From positions 62,001 to 126,000 of the forward strand of contig CAMYIE010000001.1 in assembly GCA_947258405.1 (NCBI GenBank): a DNA stretch of 64,000 bases, given 5' to 3'. Position 1 is the stretch's first letter, and every line of letters begins with the position of its first letter. Shown in pieces: positions 8,067-16,248 of the stretch. The notes beneath the pieces are model-generated. The model saw only the letters and a program-made list of their open reading frames with translations, was not told the DNA's origin and did no database searches. The stretch is from an uncultured Eudoraea sp. Its GTDB lineage: Bacteria; Bacteroidota; Bacteroidia; Flavobacteriales; Flavobacteriaceae. Made by a program: the position numbers and the translations under genes.

Positions 8067-8420
8067 ATGCACCACGTAATATCCACAACCTGGGGTCCGA
8101 CAGATACCACAAGGGCTTCACTACCATTTATTTTTGCATCAACTGCACTGAGCGCAGGAGATTCTGTCATGATCATGCTTTTTCATGATTCCGTCACAAT
8201 AGCAGTAGAGGGCTGTTATGAAAAGATGATCCCGGTAGGTCCGGCTCCTGCATTCGAAGAAGTCTTTGCAAATAAGAATGCCGAAATTATCGTCTGCAAA
8301 CCTTGTGCGGAGGCTCGTGGAATTTCAGAATCCACACTGGTTGAAAATTGCCGCTTTGGAGGGATGAAAGACTTCCATGACCATCTATCCAGGGAAGAAG
8401 CGAAGGCGGTTACTTTTTAA
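8067..8420 (+). CDS. DsrE/DsrF-like family protein
   Basis: This 117-residue single-domain protein begins MHHVISTTWGPTDTTRASLP and has the DsrE-fold pattern. It has an N-terminal strand, a FIFASTALSAGDSVMIMLFHD segment, and a cysteine-bearing KPCAEARGI stretch that corresponds to the family's reactive-cysteine region. DsrE proteins are sulfur-relay or thiol-handling proteins of the cytoplasm (COG2044 type). Here it stands alone, without dsrF/H or tus genes, so the partner is unknown. The ATG at 8067 is the first start after the heptamer spacer. The gene's stop codon opens the next heptamer array. Confidence 0.8.
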   Translation: MHHVISTTWGPTDTTRASLPFIFASTALSAGDSVMIMLFHDSVTIAVEGCYEKMIPVGPAPAFEEVFANKNAEIIVCKPCAEARGISESTLVENCRFGGMKDFHDHLSREEAKAVTF

Positions 8421-8544
8421 GTCGGAAGTCGTAAGATCGATGTGGACAGTTTGCAGTTCCTCCTTCTCCACCTTAGGCGGATACGGAGGACAAAGAGCAG
8501 TCTGCAGTCTGATGTCAACAGTATGCAGTAATATTATGCAGTCT
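8419..8544. repeat. Heptamer array with embedded imperfect palindrome
   Basis: Units AAGTCGG, AAGTCGT, AAGATCG, ATGTGGA, CAGTTTG start at the last two bases of the DsrE stop codon. At 8458-8490 a 15-bp imperfect inverted repeat (TCCTCCTTCTCCACC and GGCGGATACGGAGGA, three-base loop) interrupts the array. GCAGTCT, GCAGTCT, GATGTCA, ACAGTAT follow from 8497, again at 7-bp steps. Confidence 0.65.
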
Positions 8545-8590
8545 AGGCGGAAGGTAATTAATAATATATAATTGTCTGAATTCTGAAGAT

Positions 8591-8658
8591 GGAAGTTGGG
8601 TGTTTGGTGTAGGAGGTGTAACTTCCATTATCCATTATCCATTATCCATTATCCATTA
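8591..8658. repeat. TCCATTA heptamer, five perfect copies, plus hairpin
   Basis: Five identical TCCATTA units fill 8624-8658. Just before them GGAAGTT (8591-8597) and AACTTCC (8620-8626) form an inverted repeat whose loop also has 7-bp spacing (GGAAGTT, GGGTGTT, TGGTGTA, GGAGGTG). The array sits between the 3' ends of the convergent DsrE gene and the lipoprotein gene at 8681. Confidence 0.8.
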
Positions 8659-8680
8659 TAGAAGTTAAATTATTGGAATA

Positions 8681-9316
8681 TTAGTTTGAAATACTCTTTG
8701 CCATTAGTTCGGTGACCAGTTCTTCAGAATATTTTGTCACAGTCTTTTGAAGGTCCGTAGGGTTTTTTACCGAGAACCGCCCAACCCATTGCAGGTTTTC
8801 ACCATCTTTATCCGTGATGTCGAATAAAACCGATTCGAGGATATATTCGATCCCTGTGGTAACCCTGTCGGGCTCCCGGTAGGTCATAGGGTACATGCCA
8901 TAATAGCTCCCAAACCCACCATACATACCACCGTATCCCGCATAAGTATTACCTGGAGTGACCTGAGTGTACTGTGATTCGTCTAACAAGTTGGTAACCA
9001 ATACACCTGTATATCCGGCACTGAGAAGGGATTCAACGAGTTGATCCAACTCTGCTTCTGATAGTTCTTTTTCAAAGGAGTCTGTTTTGATAATTTTTAT
9101 TGAAGAAACGGCACTGACGCCCTGTGCTCCAAGATCACTTACAATTTGATTTTCAAATGCAATCCTACCCGTCATATCACCCTCGCGGTAAACCACCAGG
9201 ATTTTTTTATAATTCTTTTTTTGGTTGCTGACATTTGTAGAATTGGTCATGTAGGTAGTTTTACAGCCAGTAAAAACAAACGTTGCCAATACGAATAAAG
9301 GAATTAATTTTTTCAT
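8681..9316 (-). CDS. Lipoprotein with Gly/Tyr-rich insert, unknown function
   Basis: This 211-residue lipoprotein has the signal MKKLIPLFVLATFVFTGC with a clear lipobox at Cys18. The N-terminal half looks like an alpha/beta domain (KKILVVYREGDMTGRIAFEN, SAGYTGVLVTNLLDE). A low-complexity Gly/Tyr/Met insert around residues 125-145 (YGGMYGGFGSYYGMYPM) then leads into a second alpha/beta stretch. It resembles the uncharacterised flavobacterial lipoproteins that carry a DUF4136-like fold, but I cannot assign it. It is isolated by the TCCATTA array on one side and a 580-bp non-coding stretch on the other. Confidence 0.65.
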   Translation of the reverse strand: MKKLIPLFVLATFVFTGCKTTYMTNSTNVSNQKKNYKKILVVYREGDMTGRIAFENQIVSDLGAQGVSAVSSIKIIKTDSFEKELSEAELDQLVESLLSAGYTGVLVTNLLDESQYTQVTPGNTYAGYGGMYGGFGSYYGMYPMTYREPDRVTTGIEYILESVLFDITDKDGENLQWVGRFSVKNPTDLQKTVTKYSEELVTELMAKSISN

Positions 9317-9481
9317 AACTGATTTTTAAGTTTTAAACATATAAATCTAAATCTGTCACGATTAAATCTCAGTCGGCAGGAAGGTCGATTTAAACGAGCG
9401 ATAAAGATAATTTAAAATGAGGCACAAAAAAACTGTTATCGCCCAAATATAAAGGTTTGATCGAAATTTTAACAAATGATA

Positions 9482-9514
9482 AAACCCGGAGTTTGGCTTA
9501 AATGTTTCGGGTTT
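9482..9514 (-). terminator. Possible terminator hairpin
   Basis: AAACCCG (9482-9488) pairs with CGGGTTT (9508-9514) around a 19-base loop. On the minus strand the hairpin is followed by a T-rich run (TTTTATCATTTG). It lies downstream of the minus-strand operon ending at 9898, after the 174-bp repeats. The rest of 9317-9480 shows nothing I can name. Confidence 0.4.
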
Positions 9515-9517
9515 GAA

Positions 9518-9897
9518 TCTCAATGTCACTTCGAGTGAATTTTGAGAGCGGAGTGATCAAGATTTGTATCGAGAAGCGATTCTATTTCAATACTCGGGGA
9601 TTTGGTTGCCTATATTGGTTCTCGATACATTTTTTACCTCGTTCTACTCGTTAAAAAATACTCGAACTGACAACTGGTTTCCAGTTTTAGGTCTCAATGT
9701 CACTTCGAGTGAATTTTGAGAACTCGGTGATCAAAATTTGTATCGAGAAGCGATTCTATTTCTAATCTTATGGATTTGGTGGACTATAATTGTTCTCGAT
9801 ACATTTTTCACCTCGTTCTACTCGTTAAAAAATACTCGAACTGACAACTGGTTTCCAGTTTTAGGTCTCAATGTCACTTCGAGTGAATTTTGAGAAG
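9518..9897. repeat. 174-bp tandem palindromic repeat, two copies and a partial third
   Basis: The motif TCTCAATGTCACTTCGAGTG recurs at 9518, 9692 and 9866, exactly 174 bp apart. Each unit has TGTCACTTCGAG near one end and CTCGAACTGACA near the other, with GTATCGAGAA and TTCTCGATAC in between, so a copy could fold into a long hairpin. The third copy is truncated at the stop codon of the gene at 9898. Similar TGTCA(C/G)TTCGAG palindromes are dispersed in many flavobacterial genomes; no transposase is present. Confidence 0.85.
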
Positions 9898-10749
9898 CTA
9901 ATCAATCTCAAAGCGATATAAATTCCGACCTGTACCAGCATTCTGCTCATCGGACAGTAACAAAGTAGTATCGTTCAAAAAACAAACCGATTCGAGCTGA
10001 GTAGAGGCTCCCAGATCGATGAATTTAATTTTACCTCTGGTAAAGTCATCCTCTGTAAACTCTGTAAATACCCAAAGCTTACCATAGCTCAGTAAAACGA
10101 TCTTTTCTCCGCTGGGAGAGATATCTGCCGAAGTGATCCGGCAGCCGAAACGATCCTTACATGGCGTGAAGTTTCCAACAAGTGTTGCTTTGTATTCCCC
10201 TTTTTTTGCCGGAACCTTGTAGATTAAAGACTCCCCGTCAAAAGGACGGGTCCTGTTCTTGGTGATTATATAGAGATTGTCGTTTCTGTAAAACAGTGCC
10301 TCTGAATCGTATTTGAGGTTTTTTTTCTTGGGAGGGAATTTCTTTTGTTCCGGGTAACTCAGTTTTATCTTCTGTGCTTCTATCTTTTCTCCTTTCTCTG
10401 TTTCGGGATTGGGAATTTTATAGATCACCAGATTGGTCCGTCTGTTATTGTTGTTTCCGGTGTCGGCAATATAGACATTGTTATCCTCGTCTATGGCAAG
10501 ATCTTCCCAGTCTTTGTTTTTGGCATGATCAACATGAAATTCTTTGAGGAGTTCTCCTTCGAAATTTACCTGATAGATCTTATCGGCACCACCACTGTCG
10601 TTTATCAGCCAAACAGTGCTATCTCTGAGATGGACCATACCAGAGTTCTCATCGAGCTTCTTTGGGAGTTTACTAACAAATTCGAGCTGGCCGTAGTTAG
10701 AGCAACTAGCCAGAAGAAATGTCAGCACAAAAAATACATATCTATTCAC
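9898..10749 (-). CDS. Beta-propeller lipoprotein (SdiA-regulated/NHL-like)
   Basis: This 283-residue lipoprotein (MNRYVFFVLTFLLASC, lipobox Cys16) has repeated strand motifs of a propeller: ENSGMVHLRDSTVWLINDSGG, DWEDLAIDEDNNVYIADTG and SADISPSGEKIVLLSY. This pattern fits the SdiA-regulated/NHL-type propellers, which are extracytoplasmic and mostly unassigned. The start is GTG at 10749, where GTGAATAG both starts this gene and ends the upstream gene (8-base overlap). The two are therefore translationally coupled, and the propeller is the last gene of the transcript. It ends at the truncated 174-bp repeat. Confidence 0.7.
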   Translation of the reverse strand: MNRYVFFVLTFLLASCSNYGQLEFVSKLPKKLDENSGMVHLRDSTVWLINDSGGADKIYQVNFEGELLKEFHVDHAKNKDWEDLAIDEDNNVYIADTGNNNNRRTNLVIYKIPNPETEKGEKIEAQKIKLSYPEQKKFPPKKKNLKYDSEALFYRNDNLYIITKNRTRPFDGESLIYKVPAKKGEYKATLVGNFTPCKDRFGCRITSADISPSGEKIVLLSYGKLWVFTEFTEDDFTRGKIKFIDLGASTQLESVCFLNDTTLLLSDEQNAGTGRNLYRFEID

Positions 10750-11641
10750 CTTCTTCTACGAGAGGCATAAAGACCTCTGTTTTCCATTTAAGTTCTTCGC
10801 CACCAAAATTGGGATTGTTATAAAATATTTCGATTGGCTTACCGGTGACTTCCAATCCATGTGCCTCGGCATAATCGGCTAAAGCGTACCAGGCCCTGTC
10901 TGAAAAGATATAATTCCCGTTAAATTCTGCTTTCAATGCCTTGCCCGGGGTAATTTCTTTAAACTTAATATCTCCCAGCTCGGGGAGGTTTCCTTTCTTT
11001 TTGACCGGATAGCAAAAATTAAAACGAATACTGTCTTTTTCAGGATTCCAGTATGTAATTTCGACCATTGGCGGACCATCGAGTTCCAGGTTGTGTCTTG
11101 TTAGTTGAGATCCAAGATAATTGTGATCCCTCATCATTCCTTTCGCTTTATCAGATTGTTTTGTTTCCAGAACCGTATAAGCACAAAATTTTGCCGGGAT
11201 ATCTTCTTCACCCAGCAACGTAACTCTTATCTCAGAGAGATGTTCGTTAAGCAGGGCTGCATAATCCAGAAGTGTATTTCTGGTACGTACTTCAAAATCT
11301 GTATCCTTAAAAGGTACGATGATCTTGTTCTTCAGACTGTGTTCGGGATCACTGGCATATACCTTAACCAGTGAGGTAGAATCTGTGAGTCTTTCTGTTT
11401 TCCACCGATATATATGGGTAGAATCGTTGAATTTTAGCTGAAGATCTAATACTGACAGCGATTCCTGATCGATGATTGTCACTTCTTCGTTCAGGTTATC
11501 CCATAATTTGATCACCTGACGTACTGTACCGGGGCTGGTATTTACCTCGAAACGCACGAGATAGTCATATGGTTTTACAAAGAGATACCAGATAATCCCT
11601 GCGAGCAGTAACAGTCCGATCCAAATAATGGCTTTTTTCAT
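10742..11641 (-). CDS. Membrane-anchored SRPBCC/GyrI-like ligand-binding protein
   Basis: This 299-residue protein has one N-terminal transmembrane helix (KKAIIWIGLLLLAGIIWYLF) and no cleavage site, so it is probably anchored with the rest facing the periplasm. Residues ~25-145 look like an SRPBCC-type region, and residues ~150-295 match the GyrI-like/AraC-effector-binding fold (KFCAYTVLETKQ, FSDRAWYALADYAEAHG, PIEIFYNNPNF). GyrI-like domains bind small hydrophobic or aromatic ligands and usually sit on regulators; a membrane-tethered form without a DNA-binding domain suggests a sensing or scavenging role. It overlaps the propeller gene by 8 bases and lies 27 bp after the haloperoxidase-like gene. 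Confidence 0.75.
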   Translation of the reverse strand: MKKAIIWIGLLLLAGIIWYLFVKPYDYLVRFEVNTSPGTVRQVIKLWDNLNEEVTIIDQESLSVLDLQLKFNDSTHIYRWKTERLTDSTSLVKVYASDPEHSLKNKIIVPFKDTDFEVRTRNTLLDYAALLNEHLSEIRVTLLGEEDIPAKFCAYTVLETKQSDKAKGMMRDHNYLGSQLTRHNLELDGPPMVEITYWNPEKDSIRFNFCYPVKKKGNLPELGDIKFKEITPGKALKAEFNGNYIFSDRAWYALADYAEAHGLEVTGKPIEIFYNNPNFGGEELKWKTEVFMPLVEEGE

Positions 11642-11668
11642 AGTGCAATCGATCTATAGCAGTGATAA

Positions 11669-12991
11669 TCAGTTCATTTTTAATCGCTCAACGACCAGGG
11701 CGCCTAAATCTCTACCCTGTTTTACGCCTACATCCACTGCCACACGGTAGTGAATGCCACCGTACATCCTGCTGATTGCGGCTTCATTTGCGGCCTGGGT
11801 GAAGGAGCTAAAACTACGGACGGGGAGGCCGTAAGGCAATTCAGTGTCATCGTCAAAGGCAAAGTTATCCCCGAATATCGATGTCAGTGCCGTGGCAGCG
11901 GCACCGGAAACAACGCTATGACCACTGGTATATTCCGGGAATGGTGGTGTTTGCAGCACAGGCTCCCAACTATCGTCTATATGCTCGTTGATAAGGGTCT
12001 CGGGACGGATTAGATTAGAATAGTACTTTTCGTCCCAGCAACTGATAAAGGCATCGGCAATGGCGATTGAGGTTTTGGTATACGCATAAAGAGTTTTATC
12101 GAAATCACTATTTGAACTTCGGCTGGCAATTTTTACTATTCCAATCCAATGAGCCCCCGGGGTGATTTTTTTGGTAGCAAACATAAGATGACCCCTGGTT
12201 ACAGAGACATACGGATTACAATCCCAGAACTGGGCGATGGCCACTTCTTCCGATTCATCGCCTTTGGCGGTGATCTCATTGCTGATATCATAGACTTCTT
12301 TCACTTCTTTGTAAAAATCCGACCCTTCCTTCATTGAGAATGGCGGGGGAGGAGTTGGCCTGAACTGTGAGGCCGAATCGATAACAAAGGGGCGGATCTT
12401 ATCCCAGTGTGGCTCAATACCATCCATATAAGCGGGGGGTGTAGGTTGCCACCTTGACGGATCGTCGGTATCTACCGTGAACTTGGGCATGGTCCTTGTC
12501 TGATTATAGTTGTCCTGGTTCATCCAACCGGCAATATGTTCTGCTACCTCCAGGCCATAGTCTTTTGAGGCGTTGAACTCGCGCGCATTCTTCCCTTCCC
12601 ATATTCCGTAAAGGCTATCTCGGTATTCAGCCATCCTGTCCTCCGAGAAAATGAGTCTTCGACTTAAATCCATATGGGCTATAACCGCGGCTAATTCATA
12701 ATTAACGGGTTTAGTATTATCAGGTGCCGGTATCGCTGTTAGCCCACGTAACTGACCTGCCAGTGACCGATAGGAATCGTTGTTGAGGGCCATGATCTCG
12801 TAGGCTGCAATATTGGGATAAGCATAAATCCTGCTGGCAACCGGGGGTGAGAAAATATCGTGAATCATAATTTCCGTTACCTTGTCTATGGAACCGTATA
12901 GTTGCTCCGGGCCAATCTCAATGGGCTCTGCATCTTTACCACAACTGGCGACTAGCAATGCGGTAATCAAAATTCCTGTAATCTTCTTCAT
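11669..12991 (-). CDS. Vanadium-haloperoxidase-like PAP2 superfamily lipoprotein
   Basis: This 440-residue lipoprotein (MKKITGILITALLVASC, lipobox Cys17) carries the three phosphate/vanadate-binding motifs of the PAP2/vanadium-dependent haloperoxidase family. K322 and R329 lie in KYYSNLIRP, the SGH core ends at H358, and S407-R408 with H414 lie in SRMYGGIH. These ligands make a catalytic role plausible: either vanadate-dependent halide oxidation or phosphatase. The sequence alone does not decide between them, as motif 1 is KX6RP in both. It follows three FG-GAP lipoprotein genes and its start overlaps the upstream stop by 4 bases (ATGA), so coupling is strong. It is exposed at the membrane surface. 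Confidence 0.85.
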   Translation of the reverse strand: MKKITGILITALLVASCGKDAEPIEIGPEQLYGSIDKVTEIMIHDIFSPPVASRIYAYPNIAAYEIMALNNDSYRSLAGQLRGLTAIPAPDNTKPVNYELAAVIAHMDLSRRLIFSEDRMAEYRDSLYGIWEGKNAREFNASKDYGLEVAEHIAGWMNQDNYNQTRTMPKFTVDTDDPSRWQPTPPAYMDGIEPHWDKIRPFVIDSASQFRPTPPPPFSMKEGSDFYKEVKEVYDISNEITAKGDESEEVAIAQFWDCNPYVSVTRGHLMFATKKITPGAHWIGIVKIASRSSNSDFDKTLYAYTKTSIAIADAFISCWDEKYYSNLIRPETLINEHIDDSWEPVLQTPPFPEYTSGHSVVSGAAATALTSIFGDNFAFDDDTELPYGLPVRSFSSFTQAANEAAISRMYGGIHYRVAVDVGVKQGRDLGALVVERLKMN

Positions 12992-15900
12992 GGGTCGATA
13001 TGATTTATTAATTCGTATACCTGGGCACTTTGATCGTTAAAAGTTACCAGTAGATGGGGTTGTTTTTCAACATGAATTATATTGAGGTGCCGCACCGATT
13101 TTTCTGTAAAATCAAGCCCTGATCGATGGCCTAAAATCACTTCACTCTCATTAAATATCAGGGCGCCTGAGAAGCTGCCAAACCTTCCATGATACGGTTT
13201 TACCCCAAAGTAATTCCCAGCCGCCAGGACTTCCTGGGTGCCATCCTGATCAAAATCGTAAACCAGGAAATCGGTTATGGGTGCCATCTGCAATTCTTTC
13301 GAAAAGGGGATGAACTCAAAATAACCATTTTGGTTTAAAAGGTAGCCCGAACGCAATTCGTGCACTTCAAGCAGTTTTGCTTTTGCCAGGAGTTTTGGAT
13401 CAATAATCTCTTCCATGGTTTTACCGGCAAAATCCCTGTATTGCGTAAATTTCTTCTTAAGACTGATCATCTGACCCGCCAGTCCGTCCAGATCCTCTAT
13501 AGGATAGTAACCCTTTTCTTTGGCCAGGGCTACCACGGTTTCTGTACTTCCGTTATCATCAAAATCGGAATAATACATTCTAAGGGGTTGTTGAGCCGAT
13601 GCGGCAAATTTGCTGTTACTGCCCCAGTTCCCAACCACAAAGTCCATATCGCCATCATGATCGATGTCAAAAGCTTCAATACTCTGCCACAAGCCATTGA
13701 TTTTCTGATCTACAAGGGAAACTTCTTTTAACTTACCTTTTTCATTCCTGAAAAATTTAGGAGCCATCCACTCACCCACAATTACAAGATCGGGCCTGCC
13801 ATCGCGGTTGAAATCTTCCCATATGGCATCGGTAATCATCCCAGCTTGATTCAGTGATTTATTTTCAACGATATTAAAATTACCACCTTCATTTTCCATC
13901 AGGTAGGAAGTAGGGATATTTCCAAAATCGTTTGAAATGGACTGATTGCCGAGAAAGAGGTCTATATCACCATCATCGTCCACATCGCAGGGTGCTATTA
14001 CCGATGCATTTTGATATGAATCGGGCAGCCCAGCACGATTGAACTTCCCCTGTTTCTGTGTAAAATGGGAGTTGAGCTGTTGCTCCATACCGTCGAAGAA
14101 ATCAGCACCGCCAACACCGATGATAAGGTCATTCTCTGAATTGTTATCAAAATCTCCGATTACTGCTACCACGTCTTCCTTTATCGAATCTTTCGAAAAT
14201 TCTTCAATCTCACTTTCTTTAAATCCATCTTCGTCCTGAAGAAAAACATGTGAAGGTTCTGATCTGGAGCCACCAAAATAGACATCTTCCTTACCATCGC
14301 CATTGAGATCACCTATGGCCGTTGCCGGACCTCTGTCTGAAAGCTGATAGGGAATAAGTTTCTGCCGGTTAAAATCGATATAAAGATCTTCACTATGGGT
14401 AAAATCGATACCTAAATTATCTTCAACGACCTGAAAAACCTTCTCGGTGTCGTGATAAAGGTCTTTATAGTTAAAAGTCCGGGTGTTTTCAGGACTGAGG
14501 GTGAGTAATTGGTTTAATTGAATCTCTTTGATCAGCTGGGTACTTTTATCCGGCCACACGATCCGCAATGAATCTACAAGCGCGGCCTTGCCGTAACCGA
14601 AGTGCAAGATGGGTTCGGAAGATGCCTGGAAACCCCTTACTGTATATAATTCTTTGTATTGCAATTGGCCGCCGTGGTAAGAATAGACCTTTGTACCTAT
14701 CCCATATTTATTCGATTCAGTATAATCGAAACGTATTTTTAGGTAAGACGCCTGATCATCCGTCTTGTTGATATAAAGCCTGACCGGACTATTGATATTA
14801 TTGGTCACCAGATCCAGGTCGCCATCTCCATCGAGATCGGCCAGGGCGGTAGCACCAGATATCAGGGTATCTTTTTGCATCCAGCTGTTCGATTTATCCT
14901 CAAATTTCAGGGAGTCTGATCCTTTAAATATATAGTTGTAGGTATTTCCTGAAGGCATCATTTCCAACGCCTGCTGGTCTACCAGCTTGGTATTGTTGAT
15001 CTTTTTTTTGATCTGTTCGTTCGAAACAAAATTGATAAAATCGAGGTCATTAGGACGTTTCGGAATCCCATTGGATATAAAGAGATCCTGTTCACCATCC
15101 TGATTGAAATCGGCAAAGAGGGCACTCCAGCTCCAATCGGTTGCTGCAATTCCACTAAAGAGGGCTGTTTCTTCATAGGTGGTGTTCTGGCGATTGAGGT
15201 GAAGCATGTTACGGGTAAACTGGTAGTGATATCCAAAAGGACCCACACGTAGTTTCTGAGTCTGTACATTGTCATCCCCTTCGGATGATTTTAATACCGT
15301 TTCATCTTCGGGGAGCATGTCAAGAGAGATAATATCGCTCCAACCGTCGTGGTTTATGTCGGCCACGTCATTGCCCATAGAGAACCTGGTAGAATAACCA
15401 AAGTAATCGCGCAGGCTTTCCGTAAAAGTACCGTCGCCATTATTGAGGTAATAGTAATCGTCTTCATGAAAATCGTTACCCACATAGATGTCCGGATATC
15501 CATCCTGATTGAAATCTGAAATGGCAACTCCAAGGCCATATCCGTTTATCCCGCCATAGACGCCTGCTTCCTCGCTTACTTCAACAAAACGCTTTCCATC
15601 ATTTCTAAGGAGTTTATCGCCGGTCTGATAGTTTCTTTTGTAACGTAGCTCAGCATTACCGAAAGACTCCTGAGTGTGCACCGCATGGTTCAAAAGGAAG
15701 ATATCGAGATCGCCATCGAGGTCGAAATCCAAAAAGGCCGCCGAGGAGCTGTAGGAATCAAAATCGAGTCCGAATTCTGCCGCCTTTTCAGTAAAAGTTC
15801 CATCTCCGTTATTGATGAACAATTCGTTATATCCGTCAAAACCTTTGAGCCCTACCACGGCACAGACGTAGATATCCAATAGTCCGTCACCATTGATATC

Positions 15901-16248
15901 GCCCATAACAGCACCGGTATTCCAGCTGCTATTGCCCGCTACACCGGCCTTTTCAGTAACGTCTTCGAACTGCAAATCGCCTTTGTTGAGGTATAATTTG
16001 TTTTTTACCTGATTGCCGGCCAGGTAGATATCGGGCAGATCATCGTTGTTGATATCGCCAATAGCAAGTCCACCCCCATTGTAAAAGTAAAGGTAATCAA
16101 GGATGTTCAGATCATCTGATTCGGTCAGAGTGTTGCTGAAAGAAATCCCCGTTTCATCGGGAGATGGGTGATAGAAAAGTTCCCCCTCTTTCTTTTTACA
16201 GCAAATCAGAAGTACCAGAATAACCAGGCCTGTAATCGTTTTACTCAT
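12988..16248 (-). CDS. FG-GAP/VCBS plus ASPIC/UnbV lipoprotein (third of trio)
   Basis: This ~1086-residue lipoprotein begins MSKTITGLVILVLLIC with a lipobox at Cys16. I chose ATG 16248 because the longer frame begins without a signal; it overlaps the upstream stop by 8 bases (ATGAGTAA). Residues ~50-480 are FG-GAP/VCBS repeats with calcium-type loops (DFDLDGDLDIFLLNH, DLDGDGDLDLVTNN), predicted to form beta-propeller blades. An ASPIC/UnbV domain at ~535-585 reads RGFQASSEPILHFGYG and SLRIVWPD. A second repeat block covers ~630-1070. The protein is probably surface-exposed and binds calcium and an unknown ligand. Function is not established for this architecture (CRTAC1-like). Confidence 0.85.
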   Translation of the reverse strand: MSKTITGLVILVLLICCKKKEGELFYHPSPDETGISFSNTLTESDDLNILDYLYFYNGGGLAIGDINNDDLPDIYLAGNQVKNKLYLNKGDLQFEDVTEKAGVAGNSSWNTGAVMGDINGDGLLDIYVCAVVGLKGFDGYNELFINNGDGTFTEKAAEFGLDFDSYSSSAAFLDFDLDGDLDIFLLNHAVHTQESFGNAELRYKRNYQTGDKLLRNDGKRFVEVSEEAGVYGGINGYGLGVAISDFNQDGYPDIYVGNDFHEDDYYYLNNGDGTFTESLRDYFGYSTRFSMGNDVADINHDGWSDIISLDMLPEDETVLKSSEGDDNVQTQKLRVGPFGYHYQFTRNMLHLNRQNTTYEETALFSGIAATDWSWSALFADFNQDGEQDLFISNGIPKRPNDLDFINFVSNEQIKKKINNTKLVDQQALEMMPSGNTYNYIFKGSDSLKFEDKSNSWMQKDTLISGATALADLDGDGDLDLVTNNINSPVRLYINKTDDQASYLKIRFDYTESNKYGIGTKVYSYHGGQLQYKELYTVRGFQASSEPILHFGYGKAALVDSLRIVWPDKSTQLIKEIQLNQLLTLSPENTRTFNYKDLYHDTEKVFQVVEDNLGIDFTHSEDLYIDFNRQKLIPYQLSDRGPATAIGDLNGDGKEDVYFGGSRSEPSHVFLQDEDGFKESEIEEFSKDSIKEDVVAVIGDFDNNSENDLIIGVGGADFFDGMEQQLNSHFTQKQGKFNRAGLPDSYQNASVIAPCDVDDDGDIDLFLGNQSISNDFGNIPTSYLMENEGGNFNIVENKSLNQAGMITDAIWEDFNRDGRPDLVIVGEWMAPKFFRNEKGKLKEVSLVDQKINGLWQSIEAFDIDHDGDMDFVVGNWGSNSKFAASAQQPLRMYYSDFDDNGSTETVVALAKEKGYYPIEDLDGLAGQMISLKKKFTQYRDFAGKTMEEIIDPKLLAKAKLLEVHELRSGYLLNQNGYFEFIPFSKELQMAPITDFLVYDFDQDGTQEVLAAGNYFGVKPYHGRFGSFSGALIFNESEVILGHRSGLDFTEKSVRHLNIIHVEKQPHLLVTFNDQSAQVYELINHIDP

